From Peptococcaceae bacterium UBA3933 (lineage in GTDB: Bacteria; Bacillota; Peptococcia; Peptococcales; BICA1-8), in NCBI GenBank assembly GCA_002385805.1, contig DGEF01000125.1:32610-40424 (forward strand): DNA of 7,815 nucleotides, written 5' to 3'. Position numbers and translations under genes: made by a program. Positions 1 through 5,463 of this stretch are shown one piece after another. The notes below the pieces were generated by a model, which was not told the DNA's origin, did no database searches, and was given only the letters and a program-made list of their open reading frames with translations. Position 1 is the stretch's first letter. Every line of letters starts with the position of its first letter.

Positions 1-735
1 TAATTGCTTTAATCTCAATAATAAATTCTGAGTAACAGCCATAATCGTCTAATAATTCATCCAACTCCTCTTTTTTTACCACTCTGATGTTTTTTACCAC
101 ACCATGTGCATATGGAATTAGCGTAACAACTTTATATTGGGACTTTTGGTATTTTTCTAGCTCATAATCGCTAACCTGATAAGTTTCCAGGGGTTTTACC
201 AGATAATCATAGATTAAGTTATCAATGTATATATATAGGGCTATCCCTATTTCGATAATTTTTTTTGAATCATTTACCTTTATCCTCTCACCATGAACAA
301 CTCTATTGCAAAAGTATCCCGGGTGCCCAAAGCCAAACGATACAGTTTACAAACTTTTTGGACAAGTACAATCCTCAATTTAGCCAAAGCCAAAATATAA
401 TCTGTTTCTACCATAGTCATTATGTTTTTAAATATTTCCTCTGCTTCAGGAATTGGTGGTTCACCATTCTTACTATTACTGATACTAAGAGATATTTTAG
501 CGTCTACTACATCTTTAACCTTTTGTATTTCTTTAGGGTCAATTTCTGCTTCTAATTCACCCCATTTAATTTTCTTGATTTGAGAGATAAAAGGGCTAAT
601 CAGTAAAAGTAACAACAGAGCTAAAGTGATATTATCGATTTTTATATCTGATATGGAAAAAGTATGTATTATTAATAAAACAAATGTAATTAAGGAAACC
701 AGCCACCAGCTGTTATTGATAAAAAAAATCCTCAC
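1..735 (-). pseudogene. Broken gene for a two-helix membrane protein with a soluble DUF4145-like C-terminal region (runs off the left edge)
   Basis: The first part reads from a GTG at 735 to a stop at 280 (151 residues). Two hydrophobic helices (about residues 10-28 and 35-52) are followed by a 'KWGELEAEI' segment, a charged linker and the helix 'DYILALAKLRIVLVQKV'. From 346 down to base 1 the neighbouring frame is open and continues the same kind of protein: 'CNRVVHGERI', then 'IIEIGIALYIYIDNLI', then a charged tail that leaves the window. Many membrane-anchored DUF4145-like proteins have an 'ALAKLR' helix followed by an 'N-x-x-VHGE' motif, so the halves look like one gene split by a frameshift. 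The stretch between the two motifs also looks short, which suggests a small deletion. The family assignment is from memory and uncertain. An in-frame stop lies at 742-744, just before the GTG. The GAGGAG upstream sits only a few bases from the start. A sequencing error could also explain the shift. Confidence 0.55.
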
Positions 736-949
736 TTCTCCTCACTCCCGCCCAAGTCCCCATGGTTTTAATAAATTGTCTATTCATCTTTTTCCGAATT
801 ATTACATTAAAATAGTTTAAGGTTAAGATTCCGGTAAATAAGGAAGAGTTAAATATAATTACTTTTACTAGAATAAAGATAAGCTTTGTGGTATAAATAT
901 TGCAGAGTTAAGCTTTCTAAACTTAAAGACGGTTCCAAGGTGATTCTTT
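736..949. other. AT-rich intergenic region upstream of the exporter operon
   Basis: This 214-bp stretch separates two divergent genes and contains no convincing ORF. A perfect TATAAT lies at 854-859 and a TATAAA at 892-897, but neither has a good -35 at the right distance, so the exporter promoter is not assigned. An imperfect dyad (TTAAG...CTTAA, 908-926) lies between the second candidate -10 and the ribosome binding site AAGGTGA at 937-943. No terminator-like hairpin or riboswitch was recognised. Confidence 0.4.
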
Positions 950-1735
950 ATGACTGAGAGGATAGAAACAAATAAAATCATCAAAGTTGTTAAATTAGTT
1001 GCGCAAATAATCTTAGAAAACGGTGGAGAAACTTACCGGGCGGAAGATACGGTAATCCGGATTTGCCAAAGCTATGGTTTTACGGAAGTAAACCCTATTG
1101 CCATTCCCACCGGACTGTTTATTACCATCTCCCGGGACGGTATTGAAAATCATACCATAGTAAAAAGAGTGAAAAATCGTACTGTAGACCTTTCCAAAGT
1201 TAATGCCGCAAATAATATTTCCCGGCTTCTTACTGAAAAAAAGTTAACTCTCGATGAGGCTATAGTAGAGCTGGAAAAACTGGCTATGACTATTCCGCCG
1301 AACAAATATTTACTTATTATAGCTTCAGCCCTTACGGCAGGGTTTTTTGCTCTCCTCTTTAAAGGAAACTTTTTTGATTTTTGTATTGCCGCCCTTTGTG
1401 GAGCCGCCATACAACTTGCGGTTTTTGTCTTTAAAGGCGAAGATATGAACCAATTTATGACCAGTTTAGTTGGAGGTTTGGTTACCGCCATTATTGCTTT
1501 AAGTGCAGTCACCCTTTTTAATAAGGGTAATGTGGAATTAATCATAGGTGGTGCAATTATGCCTCTGTTACCGGGATTGGCCATGACTAATGCCATCCGG
1601 GACACCATGGGCGGAGATTTGGTATCCGGAGTAGCCCGTGGAGCAGAAGCGGTGTTTATAGCTACCGGTTTGGCGGTAGGTGTAGGTGTAATTTTGAAAA
1701 TCTTTTTGCTCCTGGGAGGAGGTAGCATTCAATGA
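950..1735 (+). CDS. Threonine/serine exporter family protein, N-terminal half (ThrE/YjjP type, DUF1212)
   Basis: This is the larger subunit of a split ThrE-type exporter. It begins with a cytoplasmic domain (about residues 1-115) containing the family signature 'ENGGETYRAEDT' (23-34) and 'PTGLF' (53-57). About five membrane helices follow (about 120-257), with the conserved block from 'IMPLLPG' through 'AIRDTMGGDLVSGVARGAEA' at 203-234. The length of 261 residues is usual for the family. The ATG at 950 is preceded by AAGGTGA (937-943). The gene overlaps the next one by four bases (ATGA), so the two are almost certainly translationally coupled. In Corynebacterium ThrE the two halves are fused and export threonine and serine. 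In E. coli the separate YjjP/YjjB pair was linked to succinate export. The substrate here cannot be read from the sequence. Confidence 0.9.
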   Translation: MTERIETNKIIKVVKLVAQIILENGGETYRAEDTVIRICQSYGFTEVNPIAIPTGLFITISRDGIENHTIVKRVKNRTVDLSKVNAANNISRLLTEKKLTLDEAIVELEKLAMTIPPNKYLLIIASALTAGFFALLFKGNFFDFCIAALCGAAIQLAVFVFKGEDMNQFMTSLVGGLVTAIIALSAVTLFNKGNVELIIGGAIMPLLPGLAMTNAIRDTMGGDLVSGVARGAEAVFIATGLAVGVGVILKIFLLLGGGSIQ

Positions 1736-2166
1736 TTATTTATGATTTTATTTATTCATTTTTGGCCGCTTTTTTCTTTTCTTTTTTGTTTAATGCACCT
1801 AGACGTTCCATTCTTTTAACAGCAACTATTGCCGGCATAGGATATACTGTCTTTATTATTTTTCGTGATGGATTTAATAACCCCTTATTAGGCTATTTTA
1901 TCGGGACCTTAATCATGGCCCTTTTAAGTGAAATAGCAGCCAGATTTTTAAAAATGGCGGCTACTACCTTTATTACTATTGCTATCCTCCCTTTAGTTCC
2001 CGGTCTGGGGCTATATCTAACCATGCAGTACTGGGTTCAAAATAATTACCAGGCTACTGTACAAACAGGAACACAGACCATGCTTGCCATAGGAGCCATG
2101 GCTATGGCCATTGCCGTTAACAGCCTTTTAGTCAAATTTTATCTGCGTTTCAGACACAGTTCCTAA
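1732..2166 (+). CDS. Threonine/serine exporter family protein, C-terminal half (ThrE_2/YjjB type, DUF3815)
   Basis: This is the partner membrane subunit of the preceding gene, and it corresponds to the C-terminal half of fused ThrE. Its 144 residues form about four hydrophobic helices with almost no soluble part. Family hallmarks are 'FNAPRR' (20-25) followed by a GY-containing helix, and 'ILPLVPG' (85-91), which mirrors the 'IMPLLPG' motif of the first subunit, as expected for two halves with related cores. The ATG overlaps the upstream stop, and a strong GGGAGGAGGT (1714-1723) lies 8 bases before it inside the upstream gene. The operon ends 20 bases before a hairpin terminator. The role, export of small amino or dicarboxylic acids, is inferred from the family. 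Confidence 0.88.
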   Translation: MIIYDFIYSFLAAFFFSFLFNAPRRSILLTATIAGIGYTVFIIFRDGFNNPLLGYFIGTLIMALLSEIAARFLKMAATTFITIAILPLVPGLGLYLTMQYWVQNNYQATVQTGTQTMLAIGAMAMAIAVNSLLVKFYLRFRHSS

Positions 2167-2185
2167 TCCCCCTTTAAAATTAATA

Positions 2186-2225
2186 AAGGACAACCTAAGA
2201 CAAAGGTTGTCCTTAAATATTTTTT
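2186..2225. terminator. Rho-independent terminator shared by the convergent exporter operon and the MerR gene
   Basis: A perfect 10-bp stem pairs AAGGACAACC (2186-2195) with GGTTGTCCTT (2205-2214) around a 9-base loop. On the plus strand a run of six T follows at 2220-2225 after a short AAATA gap. On the minus strand the stem is followed by TTTATTAATTTT. It lies between the exporter stop (2166) and the regulator stop (2253), so it probably serves both. Confidence 0.8.
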
Positions 2226-2252
2226 CCTGCACTATCAATTGTACATAAATTC

Positions 2253-3029
2253 CTAGTTATTTTTATCTTCCCCTAAACCTGTATAAATTTGAACGGCATC
2301 TCTTAAAAAGGCAGCTAAGCCCGGTTGTTTGGCATCATAGTATGCCTTAAACCTTTCATCATCCACATACATCTGGGTAACCCCCACATGAGCTTCTTTA
2401 GTATATTCTGGCCAAAAATAGCATAGCCACCGGCGGTGTAAATTTGCAGCTTTTTGGGCTAATTCACCGGCAGGGTCGCCGGTTTTAAAGGCAGCGGCCA
2501 ATGTTTCCAAAACCTCTTCACTTAATCTAGTAACCTCTTCATACTGTTCTGGAGTCATGTTTAATACTTTAGCATTAGATTCATCAACAGCCTTATCACC
2601 ATATTTTTCTCGTATTTCTTTTCCGTATTTCTTTTCATTTTCCTCAACCAACTTTTTCTTAAAACCTGCAAATTTTTCCTGATCACTCATACTAATTCTC
2701 CCTTCTATTGAAGCAATTGTTTTTTCCACATTTGTAATCAGTAAATCCAACCGCTTTCTTTCCCCTAGAAGCTTTTGCCGGTGTTCTGTTAATGCTTGGA
2801 AACGGTCAAAAGTAGGTGCCGTTACTACCTTTTTTATTTCTTCTAAACTCATACCTAATTCTCGATAAAAAAGAATCTGTTGTAACCGGTCAACCTCATT
2901 TTGACCATATATCCGGTACCCGGAGGAGTTAATGCGTGCCGGTTTTAACAGTCCGATTTCATCATAATACCTTAAAGTCCTGGTACTAACACCTGCCAGC
3001 TTACTAAGTTTTTGCACTGTGTATTCCAT
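2253..3029 (-). CDS. MerR-family transcriptional regulator with TipAS ligand-binding domain (TipA/Mta type)
   Basis: This is a DNA-binding activator of the multidrug-responsive TipA/Mta group. Residues 1-70 form the MerR winged helix ('VSTRTLRYYDEIGLLKP', 'SGYRIYG', 'LGMSLEEIKKV'). Residues 75-112 look like the dimerising coiled coil. About 120-250 is the TipAS domain, with 'HRRWLCYFWPEYTKEAH' (198-214) and 'YVDDERFKAYYDAKQPG' (221-237). The length of 258 residues matches B. subtilis Mta (about 257) and Streptomyces TipAL (about 253). The ATG is preceded by GGGAGGTGAA (3036-3045). The promoter upstream has the distorted 19-bp spacer that MerR proteins untwist, so autoactivation is very likely. 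The ligand is unknown; TipA homologues bind thiopeptide antibiotics. No adjacent efflux gene reads from the same promoter, so other targets would be elsewhere. Confidence 0.92.
   Translation of the reverse strand: MEYTVQKLSKLAGVSTRTLRYYDEIGLLKPARINSSGYRIYGQNEVDRLQQILFYRELGMSLEEIKKVVTAPTFDRFQALTEHRQKLLGERKRLDLLITNVEKTIASIEGRISMSDQEKFAGFKKKLVEENEKKYGKEIREKYGDKAVDESNAKVLNMTPEQYEEVTRLSEEVLETLAAAFKTGDPAGELAQKAANLHRRWLCYFWPEYTKEAHVGVTQMYVDDERFKAYYDAKQPGLAAFLRDAVQIYTGLGEDKNN
2688..2704 (-). promoter_or_regulatory. Internal ribosome binding site and ATG for a possible 145-residue TipAS-like short form
   Basis: Inside the MerR gene, AAGGGAG (2698-2704) lies 7 bases upstream of an in-frame ATG (2690-2688, Met114, 'MSDQEKF'). 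Translation from here would give residues 114-258, which is the ligand-binding domain without the DNA-binding part. Streptomyces tipA makes such an internal product (TipAS, 144 residues) that titrates the drug. The position and length match closely. Actual use of this start is inferred. Confidence 0.5.
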
Positions 3030-3054
3030 TTTTACTTCACCTCCCGGTAATTAA

Positions 3055-3085
3055 ACTATATTCCTTTACGTAACGTCAATGTCAA
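3055..3085 (-). promoter_or_regulatory. Autoregulated MerR-type promoter and operator of the TipA-like gene
   Basis: On the minus strand a perfect -35 TTGACA (3085-3080) and a -10 TATAGT (3060-3055) are separated by exactly 19 bp, the hallmark of MerR-activated promoters. The spacer holds the dyad TTTACGTAACGTCAA (3065-3079, plus-strand reading), whose half sites differ at one position. This is the known place and shape of a MerR-family operator, and it lies about 25 bases upstream of the start codon. Confidence 0.88.
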
Positions 3086-3124
3086 GAGTAAAAAATTCCT
3101 CATCTAATTGCACATCATTATTAA

Positions 3125-3153
3125 TTTACATCTATATCAAATGTGAATGTATT
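3125..3153 (+). promoter_or_regulatory. Weak candidate promoter for the YgjP-like fragment
   Basis: TTTACA (3125-3130) and TGTATT (3148-3153) are separated by 17 bp, on the strand leading to the metallopeptidase fragment. The -10 matches the consensus at only four of six bases in a very AT-rich stretch, so this could be chance. Confidence 0.25.
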
Positions 3154-3272
3154 AAGTTAAAATAGAAATAAGTTAATTTTATGGTGAGGCAATTGGTAAA
3201 CCATATACCCTAAAAGTAGTTAGGCAGAAAAAGAGCATTCCCGGAGTCCACCTTAAAAAAGGAAATATTATC

Positions 3273-3668
3273 GTGTCAATAAGTCCGGGATTAGAGGAGG
3301 AAAAGGAACGGGAATTAATTAAAGAAATGCTTACCAAATGGTATAAAGATTCTTTTGGGGATATTGTAAGAGAAAGAATAGAAAAATATTCGCCGGAACT
3401 TAATGTGGCTCCGGCGAAAATCTTCATCAAAAATCAAAAAACCAGGTGGGGTAGTTGTAGCACAAAAGGTAATATTAATCTAAATTGGCTGCTGGTTATG
3501 ACGCCTCTGGAGATAATTGATTATGTTATAGTCCATGAATTGTCTCACTTAAAAGTCATGAATCACTCCCAAGAATTTTGGACATTAGTAGAATCTATTT
3601 TGCCTGATTATAAAGAACGGAGAAAATGGCTAAAAGAAAACGGCACTAAGAAAACTATTTTCTTCTGA
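3273..3668 (+). CDS. YgjP-like (DUF45) zinc metallopeptidase, N-terminally truncated and possibly a remnant
   Basis: The 131-residue product from a GTG start contains the catalytic core of the YgjP/DUF45 family. It has 'RWGSCS' (58-63), the zinc motif HELSH (His88, Glu89, His92) and the third ligand candidate His98 in 'NHSQEFW'. Family members are usually about 230 residues. The same frame is open back to a stop at 3174-3176, and the untranslated extension reads 'FYGEAIGKPYTLKVV', which resembles the family's conserved 'yG..~lGk.Ytl' strand. That stretch was therefore once coding, but it has no ATG, GTG or TTG. The bases before it do not encode the missing N-terminal 80 or so residues in any frame. 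A purine-rich AAAAAAGGAAA precedes the GTG, so a short product is possible. The 3' end overlaps the convergent BlaR1-like gene by 39 bases. The physiological substrate is unknown. Confidence 0.6.
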   Translation: MSISPGLEEEKERELIKEMLTKWYKDSFGDIVRERIEKYSPELNVAPAKIFIKNQKTRWGSCSTKGNINLNWLLVMTPLEIIDYVIVHELSHLKVMNHSQEFWTLVESILPDYKERRKWLKENGTKKTIFF

Positions 3669-5030
3669 AGTAAAGGTATCGATTCGCTTTAGGAAATCTG
3701 CAAACTCCTCTTTCCCTTTGGCAAAATTCCGAACGTCTTGACCCATATAGATATCAGCCCATTCCCTGGTATATTGTAGAAAATAATTCTTCTCATCACC
3801 AGTAAGGTCAAAATTAATATATTCCACATTACCGATAAGAGAGAACATAATCAGGGCGTTTTTTATAAAAAGTGTTTCTTGCATTGCTTCGGCATTATAT
3901 TCTTTGTCGGCCTTTAAGTATACGGTAACTCCATAAGGGGGACTGTCGGTGAAAAGTTGTAGATGATCATAATGGACATTTTCGGGATAATCTAATAAGT
4001 AGACAATATTACCTACCTTTGGTGCATTCCCAACATACTCCGTTTTGTATTGCAAAAATTCTTTAGCTTTCACTAAAGATTCATCCGTTTTTAGGGGGTT
4101 GGCTGTTAACCCGACGGCTACCGCCGCCACTATCACAAATACCGCAAAGCTATACCAAAATGTCGGTTTTCGAAAACCAAGTATATTCTTAATCCGTGAT
4201 TTTACATTACTTTCACCGAAAGCCAAAGGTATCAACAAGCCGCTTTGCCTTTTCGAAAGAGAAAAAAGAGATTTTGAATAATTTACGCGAACATCCTCTT
4301 CCCCAAACTGTTTAAGGACACTTTCATCACAGGACATTTCCATATCCTTATTCATTAAAGAATAGCAAAGCCACATAAGTGGGTTAAACCAATGGAGAAC
4401 AACAGCCGAATAAGCAATCGGTTTTATGAGATAATCCTTCCGCTTAATATGTACCTGTTCATGTTTAATAATAAACTCCAGTTCCTCTTGGGTAAGTCCG
4501 GTAGGGATAAATATTTTAGGTTTAATAATACCCAAAACAAAGGGAGTTTGAATTCGATCTGTTTCATAGATATTGTCTCTTAAAAGGATTGCTTCTTCTA
4601 ACCTATTTTTAAGCCTAAAATACGAAAACACACCATAACCTAAAAACACGATAATTCCCAACAACCAAATTATGGCAGATATTTCCAGTACAATACCCAG
4701 AGGATTGACACCGGCAGTTGGATCAGCAGAAAGTAAAGAGGCTCCCATCCCTTGAGTTACTGGATTATCAATTGCTCCCAGACCAGAATTAACGGTAGGA
4801 TTTACAGAGGCTACAATATCATAGGGTATATATTCTCTTTTCTCAGGTAGCAAGCTTACGGCACTTTCGAAAGAAAAGGGACACAATAAACGAAAAAGCA
4901 CTATTCCCCAGAGAGCATAAGAAAAAATCTTAGGCGCAGGTCTAAGAAGGCAACGAACGATTAAAACGATGATAGCCACGAAGCTTGCGGTGAGGCTCAT
5001 ATTTAAAACAGTAATAAATAAACCGCTCAT
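3630..5030 (-). CDS. BlaR1/MecR1-type M56 membrane metallopeptidase with C-terminal DUF4825
   Basis: This is the sensor and protease partner of the adjacent BlaI-type repressor. In the BlaR1 family, signal binding outside activates a cytoplasmic zinc protease that leads to loss of the repressor. Membrane helices are seen at about 5-29, 36-53 and 112-138. The M56 zinc site HEQVH lies at 190-194, with the downstream conserved 'EMSCDE' at 231-236. A further helix follows at 291-309. The outer C-terminal region (about 316-450) is not a penicillin-binding domain: it begins 'FLQYKTEYVGNAPKVGNIVYLL', resembling DUF4825, and has 'SPPYGVTVYL' at 363-372. Beta-lactam sensing is therefore not supported and the signal is unknown. 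The start ATG overlaps the blaI stop (ATGA), indicating coupled translation. The gene ends in a tail-to-tail overlap with the YgjP-like fragment, and no terminator is visible. Confidence 0.9.
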   Translation of the reverse strand: MSGLFITVLNMSLTASFVAIIVLIVRCLLRPAPKIFSYALWGIVLFRLLCPFSFESAVSLLPEKREYIPYDIVASVNPTVNSGLGAIDNPVTQGMGASLLSADPTAGVNPLGIVLEISAIIWLLGIIVFLGYGVFSYFRLKNRLEEAILLRDNIYETDRIQTPFVLGIIKPKIFIPTGLTQEELEFIIKHEQVHIKRKDYLIKPIAYSAVVLHWFNPLMWLCYSLMNKDMEMSCDESVLKQFGEEDVRVNYSKSLFSLSKRQSGLLIPLAFGESNVKSRIKNILGFRKPTFWYSFAVFVIVAAVAVGLTANPLKTDESLVKAKEFLQYKTEYVGNAPKVGNIVYLLDYPENVHYDHLQLFTDSPPYGVTVYLKADKEYNAEAMQETLFIKNALIMFSLIGNVEYINFDLTGDEKNYFLQYTREWADIYMGQDVRNFAKGKEEFADFLKRIDTFTSEENSFLSAVFF

Positions 5031-5386
5031 TTCGTGGCCTCCTGTATCATTTTTTGAATTTCTTCCGCTTCTTCTTTAGTTAACTTTTTATCTTGCAGAA
5101 AAGCTGCTAAAAAAGACGGCAGAGAACCGGCAAAGTTCTTTTCCAAAAAGACTTCACTTTCATACTTCTGGACCTCTTCCTGTTTAACCAAAGCTGTAAC
5201 AATTGTATTTTCGTTTTGCAAAATACCCCGTTTAGCTAGTTTCCTAAGCATGGTATAAGTAGTAGATTTTTTCCAGCCCAGCCTTTCCTCGCAAATTTTA
5301 GTTAATTGAGTGGAGTTGATTGGTTCATGTTCCCAGATAATCTCCATAAATTTATACTCCGCGTCAAAAAGTTTCAATCGGTCCAT
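5027..5386 (-). CDS. BlaI/MecI/CopY-family transcriptional repressor
   Basis: This 119-residue winged-helix repressor has the DNA-binding domain at about 5-70: 'LFDAEYKFMEIIWEHEPINSTQL' is the start of the family fold, and 'KKSTTYTMLRKLAKRGIL' (39-56) holds the recognition helix and the following strand. The C-terminal part (about 72-115) is the helical dimerisation region, in which BlaI and MecI are cleaved when their sensor is activated. The ATG at 5386 has GAGGAG about 6 bases upstream, inside 5392-5397. The gene is followed by, and overlaps by four bases, the BlaR1-type sensor. Two operator-like dyads cover its promoter, so autorepression is very likely. Copper control (CopY) is not supported because no cysteine-rich tail is present. 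Confidence 0.92.
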   Translation of the reverse strand: MDRLKLFDAEYKFMEIIWEHEPINSTQLTKICEERLGWKKSTTYTMLRKLAKRGILQNENTIVTALVKQEEVQKYESEVFLEKNFAGSLPSFLAAFLQDKKLTKEEAEEIQKMIQEATK

Positions 5387-5404
5387 GGATATCTCCTCTT
5401 CTTT

Positions 5405-5422
5405 GGTTTATTGCAATAAACC
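5405..5422. promoter_or_regulatory. BlaI-type operator 1 (perfect 18-bp palindrome)
   Basis: GGTTTATTGCAATAAACC is a perfect inverted repeat 19 bases before the blaI start codon, downstream of the predicted -10. It shares the outer GTTTA/TAAAC arms with operator 2, and the two centres are 30 bp apart, about three helical turns. No T run follows, so it is more likely an operator than a terminator. Confidence 0.75.
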
Positions 5423-5434
5423 TTTTTTGTTACT

Positions 5435-5463
5435 AGTTTACCGCGATAAACCTTTATTGTCAA
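5435..5463 (-). promoter_or_regulatory. blaI promoter with overlapping operator 2, lying partly inside the MFS gene
   Basis: On the minus strand a perfect -35 TTGACA (5463-5458), a 17-bp spacer and a -10 TAAACT (5440-5435) form a good promoter for blaI-blaR1. The second dyad GTTTACCGCGATAAAC (5436-5451) covers the -10 and part of the spacer, so a bound repressor would block RNA polymerase. The -35, spacer and operator lie within the last codons and stop (5438-5440) of the MFS gene. Confidence 0.75.

Noticed and set aside
305..350. Programmed ribosomal frameshift in the broken membrane-protein gene
   Set aside because: The shift is in the -1 sense, but no X-XXY-YYZ slippery heptamer is in the right phase and no strong downstream structure was seen; a mutation or read error is simpler.
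908..926. Imperfect dyad TTAAG...CTTAA before the exporter gene
   Set aside because: It has two mismatches in a 9-base arm in AT-rich DNA, and no firm promoter to anchor it, so it is noted only in the intergenic entry.
1150..1728. Minus-strand 192-residue open frame opposite the exporter gene
   Set aside because: It lies entirely antisense to a clear ThrE/YjjP gene, has a low-complexity Pro/Ala/Lys composition and no ribosome site, so it is a shadow frame.
3630..5386. Beta-lactam resistance regulation
   Set aside because: BlaI/BlaR1 homology suggests it, but the sensor lacks a penicillin-binding domain and no beta-lactamase or PBP2a gene is present in the window.
5405..5422. Terminator of the MFS gene
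   Set aside because: The palindrome could form a hairpin, but it has no loop to speak of and no T run follows on the minus strand; its repeated arms in the second dyad fit an operator better.
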